Notes: generated by a model not told the origin, from the sequence alone. Numbered from the stretch's first letter, positions 1-7,994 are shown. The stretch: DNA of 20,005 nt from Anaerolineae bacterium (GCA_020433835.1 JAGRBY010000060.1:1-20005); one strand, 5' to 3'. A program made the numbers and translations.

Positions 1-47
1 GGTTAGGGTTATGATACTTATGATTGTTTTCATATTACTATGCAAAT

Positions 48-132
48 AGAGATTGGAGACTAGAGACTGGAGACTACAGCATCGTCAGCTTTTAGTCTCT
101 AATCTCCAGTCTCTGATCTCTAATCTCCAGTC
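48..132. repeat. Low-complexity GAGACT inverted/direct repeat forming a long imperfect hairpin
   Basis: The left arm 48-75 pairs with 94-121 over about 28 bp with roughly five mismatches; the loop is 76-93. The right arm also contains a direct repeat, TCTCTAATCTCCAGTC, at 96-111 and again at 117-132 (21-bp period). The second copy supplies the last codons and stop of the hydrolase gene that ends at 120. The hairpin sits just downstream of that gene and could work as a terminator or mRNA-end structure, although no T-run follows on the minus strand. It resembles a short dispersed intergenic repeat more than a classical terminator. Confidence 0.6.
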
Positions 133-896
133 AACATCCTCTCAATAAACCGCAGCGTTATCTCCGTGACGGTTTCGATCTCACAATCCAGAAGAACGAC
201 GTGGCTCGATTTTTCCATCCAGTGCAGTTCTTTATAGCCGGAGCCGACTCGTTGATGTAAGAGATCGGTGCCGCGTAGGTCTATCTGGTCGTCGTGCCGT
301 CCTTGCACAATTAACAGTGGTTGGTGGATGGATGGCAGTTGGCGCGTCACGACCCGCTGTAATCGAACCAATTGGTTGAGCGCCGGAATCGGATTGACTT
401 TGTATCCTTGCCATATTTCAGGAACGGCGGACAGTCGCTTCTTGACCTGCGGCAGAAAGGGCCACAGCAGGTAGGTGAGTACGGAGATGTAGGGTGCAAG
501 GCGTAGAGCCGGTGAGTAGGTGAGCACGCCCAAAATATCGTCATGTTGGGCGGCGAGGTGCAGCGCCAGCAGCGCCCCCATCGACTCGCCCCCGACGAAG
601 ACCTGATCGCAGCGGTCGGTTAATGTCTGATACGCTTCCTCCATGGCCGCTGCCCAGTCGGGCCAGCGACAGCGATTCATCTCGCGGGGTGAACAGCCGT
701 GTCCCGGCAGCAGTAAGCCGGAGACGGTGTACCCGTGCTTGTGAAGCGCTTTAGCCAACAGCCGAACTTCAGCCGGCGTGGCGGTGTAGCCGTGCGCCAA
801 CAAAATGCCGACCGAACCGCTCTCCCAAAAGAAGGGATCGCCTTCGATATGGGGATTGTGAAGTAGGGTTCGGTTGAGTGTTTGTGTGTGCATCAC
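120..896 (-). CDS. Alpha/beta hydrolase, carboxylesterase / monoacylglycerol-lipase type
   Basis: This is a soluble serine hydrolase of about 258 aa, the usual length for the COG1647-like esterase group. The nucleophile elbow GESMG puts Ser at about residue 105, the acid is in QGRHDDQ (Asp about 202/203), and the His is in SSHVVLLD (about 232). LLAHGYTAT near residue 33-40 is the oxyanion-hole strand and LLLPGHG follows at 61-67. A short cap region with aromatic residues (about 130-185) separates core strands. No signal peptide is visible, so it should be cytoplasmic. The frame opens GTG-ATG. The ATG at 893 overlaps the stop of the upstream small membrane protein in a TGATG arrangement, which suggests translational coupling. 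The substrate cannot be told from sequence; a short-chain or monoacyl ester is the family expectation. The last codons lie within a repeat. Confidence 0.88.
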   Translation of the reverse strand: MMHTQTLNRTLLHNPHIEGDPFFWESGSVGILLAHGYTATPAEVRLLAKALHKHGYTVSGLLLPGHGCSPREMNRCRWPDWAAAMEEAYQTLTDRCDQVFVGGESMGALLALHLAAQHDDILGVLTYSPALRLAPYISVLTYLLWPFLPQVKKRLSAVPEIWQGYKVNPIPALNQLVRLQRVVTRQLPSIHQPLLIVQGRHDDQIDLRGTDLLHQRVGSGYKELHWMEKSSHVVLLDCEIETVTEITLRFIERMLTGD

Positions 897-1243
897 CGTA
901 ATAGAAATGCCATTCCGGTTATTATTGCTCCCAATATAAATATTTGCAGGCTTAGCGATTTGCTGACCATAAAACCGGGCTGCTGCCGCTCGTGCGAGGC
1001 GACGGCCAGGCTAACGAACAAAATCGCCCAGCCCATGAGCAAGCTGACGGTTACAAAGGCCGTATCGAGTGGGTTAACCAACCCCAATACCTGCCCCGAT
1101 AGGATAGCAAACGCACCCGCCCGAAAAAGCCAGGCCATCGTCGATTGGGGATCGATTTGGTGAACCCGCACCTGAGGGGCCAACCCGACCAAACCGGCTA
1201 AGGCAAATAATGATCCAAGAAGAATAAAAATAATAGCGCCCAC
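893..1243 (-). CDS. Small hypothetical membrane protein, about four transmembrane segments
   Basis: This 116-aa protein is strongly hydrophobic, with probable membrane helices near residues 3-20, 37-55, 62-82 and 97-114 joined by short loops (VRVHQIDPQSTM after the first, ASHERQQPG before the last). I recognise no catalytic motif or named family. The only start in the frame is GTG at 1243, because an in-frame TGA lies two codons upstream; no clear Shine-Dalgarno precedes it. Its stop overlaps the start of the hydrolase, so the two genes are probably one transcript and the membrane protein may be a partner of the hydrolase. That link is inferred from coupling only. Confidence 0.65.
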   Translation of the reverse strand: MGAIIFILLGSLFALAGLVGLAPQVRVHQIDPQSTMAWLFRAGAFAILSGQVLGLVNPLDTAFVTVSLLMGWAILFVSLAVASHERQQPGFMVSKSLSLQIFILGAIITGMAFLLR

Positions 1244-1441
1244 AAGTCATAGTATGGCTGACAAATTTAGTTTGTCAAACAGGCGAGTGATTTTGTTTGC
1301 GCGGCCAGGTTTGCCATCGTGCGTTGGTTTTTGTCAGCCGTCTGCTGGGCGGCTGCCATGTTTGCGTGTTGAAAATGCGCTATTCTATGGGTGTGAGAAA
1401 AGAAGTGGTTAGTTGGTTGGTTTAATTACGAGGAGGCTAAA
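1244..1441. other. Intergenic leader region between divergent small genes
   Basis: This stretch separates the minus-strand membrane protein from the plus-strand 30-aa ORF. It holds the palindrome at 1259-1277 and a small hairpin, CAGCCG (1335-1340) with CGGCTG (1350-1355). A TTGAAA hexamer occurs at 1369-1374, but no well-spaced -10 follows it, so I do not call a promoter. No further gene is seen. Confidence 0.4.
1259..1277. repeat. Short palindrome TGACAAA-N5-TTTGTCA
   Basis: Two perfect 7-bp arms, TGACAAA and TTTGTCA, flank TTTAG just upstream of the 893-1243 gene. The arm core GACAAA/TTTGTC is shared with the palindromes at 14854-14879, 18316-18341 and 19461-19478. It could be an operator or a decayed member of a dispersed palindrome family; the sequence does not decide. 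Confidence 0.45.
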
Positions 1442-1534
1442 ATGATCTCAGCAGGGTTTATTATTTTATTCATCATCTTTATTATTCTGATGATGCTGGT
1501 AGGAATTATAAGTATTGTTGCTCGATTGATTTAA
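1442..1534 (+). CDS. 30-aa single-transmembrane small protein
   Basis: An ATG at 1442 opens a 30-codon frame ending in TAA at 1534. A very good ribosome-binding site, GAGGAGG at about 1430-1436, lies 5-6 nt upstream. The product is almost one continuous hydrophobic helix: it begins MISAGF, runs through isoleucine/leucine/methionine-rich sequence, and ends with a single Arg (VARLI). This fits a one-pass membrane microprotein with a short N-terminus and a positively charged C-terminal end. A perfect 18-bp hairpin starts 16 nt after the stop, so gene plus hairpin make a compact transcription unit. Small membrane proteins of this size often modulate a larger membrane complex; no family is recognised. 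The strong SD and clean helix argue for a real gene, but with 30 codons chance remains possible. Confidence 0.6.
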   Translation: MISAGFIILFIIFIILMMLVGIISIVARLI

Positions 1535-1549
1535 TAAAATAGGTTGTAC

Positions 1550-1592
1550 GTTCCCAGAAACGTTCTCCACGAGAGAGAACGTTTCTGGGAAC
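1550..1592. terminator. Perfect 18-bp hairpin between convergent genes
   Basis: GTTCCCAGAAACGTTCTC at 1550-1567 is the exact reverse complement of 1575-1592, around a 7-nt loop (CACGAGA). It lies between the plus-strand small protein (stop 1534) and the minus-strand AAA regulator (stop 1609), where a bidirectional terminator is expected. Neither side has a clear T-tract, so a dispersed intergenic repeat or an mRNA 3'-end stabiliser is an alternative. Confidence 0.6.
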
Positions 1593-1608
1593 ATCGGAGG
1601 CTTTGTTA

Positions 1609-2964
1609 TTAGGCTTCGGCTTTGTCATCCAAACGAAAGCCGTGGCCTCGCTCGGTGAGGACGTAACGGGGATTTTTGGGGTCGGGTTCGATGCGTTTGC
1701 GCAGCCGCTTCACGACCGAGTCAAGCCGATTATCAGCCACGCCTTTGCCATCAAAATTCATATCATCCGGGTAAAGATGATTGGCCAGATCATCTCGGCT
1801 GCAGATTTGGCCTCGTCTTTGATCAAGATAGTTGATAAGTTTGTATTCCAGCGGTGTAAGCGATGATACTTTACGGCCATCAACCCAAATGGTGTGTCGA
1901 TTATAATCGATTACAATGTGGGTTTTGACAGTACCTTGCTGCTGTCTGATATAGTTGGCAAAGAGAGAAGAAAAAATGGCCTTCGGTTCAGACCAAGGGC
2001 CACCTACCAGACCTTTACGCTGAAGGTGTTTTAAGGTTGACTCCTGATCAGCCGGAACCGTGTGATGATTAGCCAAATTGATCATCACCTTTTGTTCATC
2101 GGTCGGTAGGCTAAACCACAGACGCTGGCATTCATCCTGTACGCGCGGACTGTTTTTCAAGATATCAAAAAAGCCGGAGTCGTTTTCACGAGCAACGGTA
2201 TAGCCATCGCGCATTAAACCCGGATGGCCGCCGGTGGCTTTGAGAACCTCGGTTTTCATGGTGTTGTTCAGGGGTTGATCATAGCGGCTGCCGAGGCGAT
2301 CGACCATAAATTCGGCATCCTCTTCGGCATAGGGGCCAAGCCAGGTTGTGTGGGGCACAACCAACTCTTCAAAGGCCTCGATTTCTGAGACATCATCGCG
2401 CAAGCGCTTTAATTCCAGCCGGGTAGCCACGATGTACATGAGACGATATTTGTACTCATCACGCAGTGCGCGCAGCGCTGAAAAACCTCGCGCCGACATC
2501 GTCCGGCACAACTCGTCAAATTCATCAACTAAAAAGACCAGCTTAAGCTTAAGCTGGTTACAGACAATACCGATAGCGCGATCTAAATAGCGCAAGGCCA
2601 GAAAGCGGCTTTCAGCTTGGGTAGCGCGTTGGTGCAAATCGTCGATGGCCTTAAGCACGACCTCTTCCGTGCCGCGATTGGTTAGCTCGGTGAGCAGTTG
2701 GTGCAGCATCAACTCCAGCAATCCCCAACGCGACTGTTTGAGAATTTTGTTGATGTCCACATAAACAAAAAGATAGTTGGTCCAGGCCTCACCTAAATGC
2801 TCACGCCGAACGTCTTGGCGCTGCAAAAAGCGCAGCAGGTTCGACTTCCCAACACTGCCGATGCCGACAATCGCGCCGGAGTCGCCGGCGGCAATATGAT
2901 GCATAATCGGCCCCACCGTTTTGGCTCGGAAAGTTGGGGGCAGGTCTTGATGTAATCGACTCAT
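1609..2964 (-). CDS. AAA/STAND-type ATPase with C-terminal OmpR/PhoB-like winged helix
   Basis: The N-terminal part is a P-loop ATPase: Walker A GIGSVGKS at residues 34-41 and Walker B FLVDEFDE at about 144-151, the arrangement of the AAA_16/Orc-like ATPases. A helical and winged-helix middle (about 215-330) follows. The C-terminal ~100 residues (about 347-448) match an OmpR/PhoB DNA-binding domain: a four-strand start (HTIWVDGRKV), SLTPLEYKLINYL, the recognition region with SVVKRLRKRIEPDP, and a wing ending YVLTERGHGFRLD. It is therefore likely a single-protein, ATP-dependent transcription regulator with no receiver domain. The start ATG at 2964 has GGGAG about 9 nt upstream. It is probably monocistronic: convergent with the small ORF and separated from phoU by 267 bp. 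Ligand and targets are unknown. Confidence 0.8.
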   Translation of the reverse strand: MSRLHQDLPPTFRAKTVGPIMHHIAAGDSGAIVGIGSVGKSNLLRFLQRQDVRREHLGEAWTNYLFVYVDINKILKQSRWGLLELMLHQLLTELTNRGTEEVVLKAIDDLHQRATQAESRFLALRYLDRAIGIVCNQLKLKLVFLVDEFDELCRTMSARGFSALRALRDEYKYRLMYIVATRLELKRLRDDVSEIEAFEELVVPHTTWLGPYAEEDAEFMVDRLGSRYDQPLNNTMKTEVLKATGGHPGLMRDGYTVARENDSGFFDILKNSPRVQDECQRLWFSLPTDEQKVMINLANHHTVPADQESTLKHLQRKGLVGGPWSEPKAIFSSLFANYIRQQQGTVKTHIVIDYNRHTIWVDGRKVSSLTPLEYKLINYLDQRRGQICSRDDLANHLYPDDMNFDGKGVADNRLDSVVKRLRKRIEPDPKNPRYVLTERGHGFRLDDKAEA

Positions 2965-3132
2965 GTTTGTTTCTCCCGCACTGATTTAATATGCTCTATT
3001 GTAAGGCAGAATAAGCGTGCCAAGCCAGGCAAACATCTGGCATTTAGGTGGCAAAAAGAGGTGTTAACGAGCAGTCAGTTCAGGCAGGATCGCTTCAAAA
3101 GCCTTCTATCGTACCGAGTCATCAGGCAGCAA

Positions 3133-3148
3133 AACCCTCGGCGGGGTT
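3133..3148 (-). terminator. Weak candidate terminator downstream of phoU
   Basis: Read on the minus strand, AACCC and GGGTT (3148-3144 and 3137-3133) can pair around a 6-nt loop, followed by TTTT. It lies about 85 bp after the phoU stop. The stem is only 5 bp, so this is tentative. The rest of 2965-3231 shows no gene. Confidence 0.25.
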
Positions 3149-3231
3149 GTATAGCCTCGCAATTTTTAGGAGATGATTTGGTTTGAGCATGATAGACGCT
3201 ACACAATACGCACGACGAAAATTAACGTGCT

Positions 3232-3930
3232 TTAATCCAAATGCTTATCAAGTATCTCGTCGTGGTCGAGGTTACCTTCTTCTATATGGCCGGTGGCAAT
3301 ATAGATAACCCGTTCGGCGATGTTGGTAGCCAGGTCGGCAAAGCGCTCAAGCTCGCGTCCGGCACGCAGTAGTTGATAGCTTTTTTCGGTTTTAGCGGGG
3401 TGATCGGCACCCACCAAATCAAACATGGTCTGGGTGTAAAGATTGGCGTAGAGTCTATCTACGGCTTCATCACGGTAGATGATGAGCTTCGCTAACTCAA
3501 TATCAAGCTGGCTGTAGGCTTGCATGCAGTCTCTAAGCATCGCTTTGGCTAACTCCCCCATCATTCGCAGTTCATTGGGTTGGGGGCGTTGGGGTTTGCC
3601 GTCTAGCCGGTCAACGATCTTAGCGATACCTTTGGCCTGGTCGCCCATGCGTTCCAGATCGACAAAAATATGCATGGCAGCCACAATACGGCGCAGATCT
3701 CCGGCAAAAGGCTGCTGTGTGGCAAGTAAAATGGTGCACTTTTCCTCAAGAGTAAAGCGTGCTTCGTTGACCTGTTGATCCAATTCACGCACTTCTTGAG
3801 CTAAATTAACATCAACGTTGACTAAAGCCTCAAGGGCTAAATCCAACTCTTTGTCAACGAGTTCACCCATTTCAAGGGTTTTTTCCCGCAGCAATCTAAG
3901 ATCGTGGCTAAAGTGTTCGCGACTGGTCAT
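3232..3930 (-). CDS. phoU: Phosphate-signalling protein PhoU
   Basis: PhoU is a cytoplasmic all-helical protein that links the Pst phosphate transporter to the PhoR/PhoB-type two-component system and restrains phosphate uptake. The protein has the two three-helix repeats of the family, each with its acidic metal-binding signature: DLERMGDQAKGIA (about 91-103) and ELERFADLATNIAERV (about 193-208). The ATG at 3930 is chosen because AAGGAG lies about 9-13 nt upstream, giving 232 aa, close to the usual family length. The longer frame to 3984 would add a poorly folded 18-residue tail. No pst, phoR or phoB genes are near, so it is an orphan here. The PhoB-type winged helix of the next gene is suggestive of, but not evidence for, a shared role. 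A TATAAT box at 3999-4004 could be its promoter. Confidence 0.93.
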   Translation of the reverse strand: MTSREHFSHDLRLLREKTLEMGELVDKELDLALEALVNVDVNLAQEVRELDQQVNEARFTLEEKCTILLATQQPFAGDLRRIVAAMHIFVDLERMGDQAKGIAKIVDRLDGKPQRPQPNELRMMGELAKAMLRDCMQAYSQLDIELAKLIIYRDEAVDRLYANLYTQTMFDLVGADHPAKTEKSYQLLRAGRELERFADLATNIAERVIYIATGHIEEGNLDHDEILDKHLD

Positions 3931-3998
3931 TGTCCCGCTCTCCTTATGGCTTTCAAGCCGATATGATGTTTTCGTCCCGCCCATTGTAATGGTCGAGA

Positions 3999-4004
3999 AT
4001 TATA
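3999..4004 (-). promoter_or_regulatory. Candidate -10 box for phoU
   Basis: A perfect TATAAT on the minus strand lies in the 102-bp gap between the BTAD gene stop and phoU, about 70 bp before the phoU start. No convincing -35 hexamer is found at 16-18 bp spacing, so this rests on the -10 alone. Confidence 0.4.
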
Positions 4005-4032
4005 GAGTCAAAAGATGTTATGCGTTTCGAAT

Positions 4033-7000
4033 TTAAGGCGTGGTGGTTTGTTGTACCAGCCGCCGTACGCGTTTGGCCCAGGCCTGCAATCCGCGTCGAG
4101 GGCTGCTGGTGAGATGTTCCTCAGCCCTGGTTAGTGCTTGAACGGCGGCGTCGGGTTCGCCGCGCTGGGCGTAGAGTTCGGCCAGCCACAAATCGACCTG
4201 AGTTTGCAGATGAGGGTTGGTGACGCCGGCTACTACATGATGAACGTCATCGAGCAGCGTTAAGGCTTCGTCCAATTCGCCTCTGGCACGGGCTACCAGG
4301 GCTAAATTGGCGCGTACATTGGCGGCGTGAACCATGTTGTCAAACTTCTCCGCTTCTGTAATGGCTTGTAGAAACCACTGCTCGGCTTCATCGAGCTTTT
4401 CCTCGGCCAGGGCGATTTCGCCCCGCGTGCTGTAGAGGTACTGGCGCGGCAGCATCAGCGAGTGGGTTTCGGCAAAGTCGAGACCTTTTTCGATGTGCGC
4501 TCGGGCCTGCTCGATGTCACCGGCCAGAAGGGTGGCGTAGGCGAGATTGTTGTGACAGATGGCTTCCTGGTAGATGTTCTGCTTGGTTTGGGCCAGCACC
4601 AGCGATTGCTGAAAAGCTTCGCGGGCCTTGGCGAAATCGCCGCGCTGCAAATTGAGATTGCCCAACTCGAACCAACTGTTCATCGCCGTTTCCGACAAAT
4701 CATGCTCCACCGCCAGGCGCAGGGCTTCGGCAAATTGGGCCTCGGCCTCGCTCATCGAGCGCCCGATTCTGAAACCACCGGCCCCCAGGAAGAAATGGGC
4801 GCGCGCTTCGGCGGCCGGGTCGGCGATACTTTCCAGGTGGGGTAAGGCTCGCTCAACCCAGGCAATAATTTTATCGCCCTCGCCGGAGGGGAGGTAAGAG
4901 AAGGCTTGCATCAGACAGGCTTTGACGATATTGGGCTTGTCATTTTCGGCCTCAAACACGTTAAGGGCTTGCTGCAGCGTGTCGCGGGCTTCATCCAGAG
5001 CGCCCGGCGTCAAAGATAAGGCCTCGGCCAAATCCATCTGGCGCGTTGGGGCCGGGTCTAAGCTGTAGGCTTGTCGATAGAACATCGCGGCCTCGGTGAA
5101 AGCGACCAGACTCATAGCGTGATCGCCGGCCATTTTGGCATACCTGGCCGCCGGGGCAGGCATGTTTGCCGCGGCATAGTGAGCCGCAATTTGACCGGCC
5201 ACCGCCGGCACGTTGGTGCTGTGGGCGGCTTCCAGCGCCTCACCGGCCCGGCGATGGAGAAACTGGCGGCGGGCCGCGCTCAAACCCTCGCGCATAACAA
5301 CCGCCACCAGGGGATGGCTAAATTCATAAACGCCTCGAACTTCGGTGAGTACGATCGCTTCTAATAGATCATCGAGGGCGTTGAGCGTTTCTTCCTCGCC
5401 GCGGCCGCTGGTGCGCCGCAGAGTCTCAAAATCGAACTCGGCTTCCAGAATGGCTGCGGCTTGCAGCACTTGCTGGGTGGCCCCGGATAAACGGTCGAAG
5501 CGGGCGCGAATCAAATCGGCCAGCGCCGAAGGGGTATCTTCCGGCCCGGCCCGGTTTAGCTCGATCAGGAAATAGGGGTTGCCGGCGCTCTTGGTATAGA
5601 GCTGTTCGACCAAAGCCGGGTTGCCGCCCAGCGCATTGATGAGTTGGGTGGCCTCGGTCAGGGTCAGGCGTTCCAGGGGAAGGTGATGCACCTGGCCTTC
5701 GCGCTTCCAGTTGGCGACGGTATGCACAAGCTGGGCCGGGGCATCGGCGACGCGGTAGGTAGCGACAACCAGCAGCGACTCGTTGCGCAGCCGGTCGAGC
5801 AAGTAGACCAGCCAATCCAGGGTGGCCTGGTCGGCCCAGTGGAGATCATCAATAAAAAGTATTGTGGTTTGGCCGTTGAGCGACCGTAAAATCTGGATGA
5901 AGGCTTCCAGCAGCCGGCCTCGCTCTTCGGTGGGCGGCAGATCAGAGGGTTCGGGCAGATCGGGCCGCAGCTCTTTTATCTCCGGCAGTAGGCGCGTTAA
6001 CTCTGCCAGCCAAATCGGCGAAATGGGAGCATTGGGTTGCGAGAAATGTTGGATGCAGACTGAGTGGCTAAACAGCCGGGTTAAGGGAGCAAAGGGCAGC
6101 GATTGGGTGTTGTCCAGGCAGCGCGTTTCCAGCGTGGTCAAGCTATCGGGCAGCGTGGCCGACCACTGCTGCCATAAGCGCGATTTGCCGATGCCCAATT
6201 CGCCGGTGAGCAGCACGATGCGAGCCTGTCCGGCGGTAGCCATCTGCAAAGCCTCATCTAAAGCGGCCTGCTCGGCTTCCCGACCGACAAAGGGTGAGCC
6301 TGTGGGCGCAACTTTTCTGGTTGGCCGCTGGCTGTTGGTGGCTATCGATTGCGGATTGGCCTGAATATGACCGTTGAGGATGGCGCTGCGCAGCGACTCG
6401 GTTTCGGGCAGGGGCGGAACCCCCAGCTCTTGCTCCAGGATCGCCCGCAGCATATCGTACTGGCGCACGGCTTTGGCCCGTTCGCCCAGATGGGCCTGGG
6501 CTTCCATAAGCGCCTGGTGCATCGGCTCCTGAAGGTTATCGTAGGCCAGGGCCTGTTCGGCAAAGGTGATGACGCCCTGCCAGTTGGCCGTTTTGCGATG
6601 GGCGGCAATAAGAATATCGAGCAAGCGCAGGTAGTGACGGCCCACGCGCTGCTGCTGCGTGGTTAACCACAACTCAAAGTCGGGTGCATCGAGCACGCTC
6701 AGGCCATCGGCTAGCGGGGCGCGATAGAGGGCCACGGCCTCTTCCAACCGCTCGATATTGGCGCTGTCGGCGGTGAGCGGCGTATCTTCAAACGGACGAA
6801 GATCAACCCAAACCGATTCGGCCAGGCGTAACGTGTCGCCGTCAACCTCAACAACTTCTTCGTCAAAGGTTTTGCCGATATCCCATAAGGTATTGCGCAG
6901 ATTTTTGCGGGCAGCCTGGGGCAGGCTGTCGGGCCACAGCAAGGTCATAACCTGCTCTCGCGTTTGGGTGGTTCGCTCCACCGCCAGATAGACCAGCAGG

Positions 7001-7089
7001 GCAATGCCTTTGGTTTTGGTCAATTTAAGAGGTTGATCGTCTTTTGTAAACTGGGAAGTTCCCAGAAAATAGCAGTGAATAGTTGGCAT
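4033..7089 (-). CDS. BTAD-domain (SARP-like) regulator with STAND ATPase and TPR repeats
   Basis: This large 1018-aa regulator has a clear domain order. A winged-helix DNA-binding region comes first (about 1-95: LTKTKGIALLVYLAV, REQVMTLLWPD, ARKNLRNTLWDI). A bacterial transcriptional activator domain made of TPR-like helices follows (about 100-245, ending AVRQYDMLRAILEQELGV). Then a signalling ATPase begins at SPFVGRE (about 265), with Walker A GELGIGKS at about 296-303 and Walker B ILFIDDLHWAD at about 410-420. The C-terminal ~350 residues are TPR repeats (e.g. ARAHIEKGLDFAE, AEQWFLQAITEAE). It lacks the C-terminal LuxR helix-turn-helix of MalT-type proteins; DNA binding must come from the N-terminus. 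Such proteins activate nearby or metabolic genes on sensing a ligand or partner through the TPRs. The gene has high GC and many overlapping antisense frames, which are shadows. Confidence 0.88.
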   Translation of the reverse strand: MPTIHCYFLGTSQFTKDDQPLKLTKTKGIALLVYLAVERTTQTREQVMTLLWPDSLPQAARKNLRNTLWDIGKTFDEEVVEVDGDTLRLAESVWVDLRPFEDTPLTADSANIERLEEAVALYRAPLADGLSVLDAPDFELWLTTQQQRVGRHYLRLLDILIAAHRKTANWQGVITFAEQALAYDNLQEPMHQALMEAQAHLGERAKAVRQYDMLRAILEQELGVPPLPETESLRSAILNGHIQANPQSIATNSQRPTRKVAPTGSPFVGREAEQAALDEALQMATAGQARIVLLTGELGIGKSRLWQQWSATLPDSLTTLETRCLDNTQSLPFAPLTRLFSHSVCIQHFSQPNAPISPIWLAELTRLLPEIKELRPDLPEPSDLPPTEERGRLLEAFIQILRSLNGQTTILFIDDLHWADQATLDWLVYLLDRLRNESLLVVATYRVADAPAQLVHTVANWKREGQVHHLPLERLTLTEATQLINALGGNPALVEQLYTKSAGNPYFLIELNRAGPEDTPSALADLIRARFDRLSGATQQVLQAAAILEAEFDFETLRRTSGRGEEETLNALDDLLEAIVLTEVRGVYEFSHPLVAVVMREGLSAARRQFLHRRAGEALEAAHSTNVPAVAGQIAAHYAAANMPAPAARYAKMAGDHAMSLVAFTEAAMFYRQAYSLDPAPTRQMDLAEALSLTPGALDEARDTLQQALNVFEAENDKPNIVKACLMQAFSYLPSGEGDKIIAWVERALPHLESIADPAAEARAHFFLGAGGFRIGRSMSEAEAQFAEALRLAVEHDLSETAMNSWFELGNLNLQRGDFAKAREAFQQSLVLAQTKQNIYQEAICHNNLAYATLLAGDIEQARAHIEKGLDFAETHSLMLPRQYLYSTRGEIALAEEKLDEAEQWFLQAITEAEKFDNMVHAANVRANLALVARARGELDEALTLLDDVHHVVAGVTNPHLQTQVDLWLAELYAQRGEPDAAVQALTRAEEHLTSSPRRGLQAWAKRVRRLVQQTTTP

Positions 7090-7131
7090 AGATAATCCGG
7101 TGTTTACTTAAAAGCAAGACATCTGGTTGTT

Positions 7132-7159
7132 ATTATAACCAATTTAATGGATAAGTCAG
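7132..7159 (-). promoter_or_regulatory. Candidate promoter of the BTAD regulator
   Basis: On the minus strand, CTGACT (7159-7154) and a perfect TATAAT (7137-7132) are separated by 16 bp. The expected transcript start is near 7125, giving a leader of about 35 nt before the ATG at 7089. The -35 matches consensus at four of six positions. Confidence 0.5.
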
Positions 7160-7346
7160 ATAAACAGCGTACAGCGTACAATGAAAGGCATTACGTCATG
7201 CCCGAATGTCTTTATCGGGCATCCAGCAAGCTCTTTAGACGTAGACTCCCACTAGAAACATGGATCTGGATTGCACGTCTTTTATCCGTTTTGTCTATAA
7301 GGACACAATCATAAAAGTAAGGACGGTCAAAGGGACGCAAGCAGGG

Positions 7347-7376
7347 TCAACACGTAGGACACCGGGTTGTTATAAT
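7347..7376 (+). promoter_or_regulatory. Extended -10 promoter of the YceI-like gene
   Basis: A perfect TATAAT at 7371-7376 is preceded by TG one base upstream (TGT-TATAAT), the extended -10 form. TCAACA at 7347-7352 matches the -35 consensus at four positions with an 18-bp spacer. The start site is expected near 7383, leaving a leader of about 57 nt that contains AAGGAG before the ATG at 7440. Confidence 0.7.
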
Positions 7377-7439
7377 GAGGCCATAAGTTAAAAATTAATT
7401 GTGAAGACATAATACACATACAGCTAAGGAGAATTAAAA

Positions 7440-7994
7440 ATGAGTTGGCAATTAGATAAAGCCCATTCCAGTGTTGAATTTTCAGTACGTCATATGATGA
7501 TCAGTAAAGTACGCGGTCGCTTTGAAGATTTTGAAGTTACCGTTAACTTTGACGAAAGCAACCCGACCAATACCAGCGTTGATGCAACGGTTGATATTGC
7601 TAGCATCAACACCCGCGAACCGCAGCGTGACGGTCACTTAAAATCGCCCGACTTCTTTAACGCCGATGCTTACCCGACGATGACTTTCAAGAGCACCAAA
7701 GTTGAAAAAGTAGACAACAGCCACGCTAAATTAATCGGTGATTTAACCATTCAAAACGTAACCAAGCCGGTCACCCTGGATGTGGAGTATGCGGGTAAAG
7801 CTGTAAACCCCTTTACCGGCAGTGAAACCGTTGGTTTTACCGCTAACGGCAAAATCAGCCGTAAAGAATGGGGTATGACCTGGAACCAGGCCCTGGAAAC
7901 CGGTGGCATTATGGTTGGTGATGAAGTAACCATTCATCTTGAAGTTGAATTGGTTAAAGAGAGTGAGCAAGTTGCTGAACAAGCAACCGCCTAA
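7440..7994 (+). CDS. YceI-family lipocalin-fold protein
   Basis: The 184-aa product matches the YceI family along its whole length: WQLDKAHSSVEFSVRHMMISKVRGRF at the start, a central DGHLKSPDFFNADAYPTMTF, and GKISRKEWGMTWNQ..GGIMVGDEV near the end. YceI proteins form an eight-stranded beta barrel that binds a long isoprenoid or other lipid in its core. Many family members carry a signal peptide; this one does not, so it is predicted cytoplasmic. The gene has a strong SD (AAGGAG, 8-9 nt before the ATG), an extended -10 promoter and a strong terminator, so it is a stand-alone and probably well expressed unit. Its base composition is less GC-rich than the flanking regulators, consistent with high expression. 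The ligand is unknown. Confidence 0.93.
   Translation: MSWQLDKAHSSVEFSVRHMMISKVRGRFEDFEVTVNFDESNPTNTSVDATVDIASINTREPQRDGHLKSPDFFNADAYPTMTFKSTKVEKVDNSHAKLIGDLTIQNVTKPVTLDVEYAGKAVNPFTGSETVGFTANGKISRKEWGMTWNQALETGGIMVGDEVTIHLEVELVKESEQVAEQATA

Larger units (their letters stand above)
7090..7439. other. 350-bp divergent intergenic region
   Basis: The region separates the minus-strand BTAD gene from the plus-strand YceI-like gene and holds promoters for both. It also has a hairpin, ATGCCCGA (7198-7205) with TCGGGCAT (7215-7222) around a 9-nt loop, and a short tandem repeat CAGCGTACAGCGTACA near 7165-7180. The segment 7223-7345 shows no gene, RNA family or recognisable operator. Confidence 0.5.

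Noticed and set aside
4462..6364. Several long plus-strand frames inside the BTAD regulator
   Set aside because: The gene is GC-rich and leaves antisense frames open. Their products have no motif, and the sense product has clear domains along its whole length.
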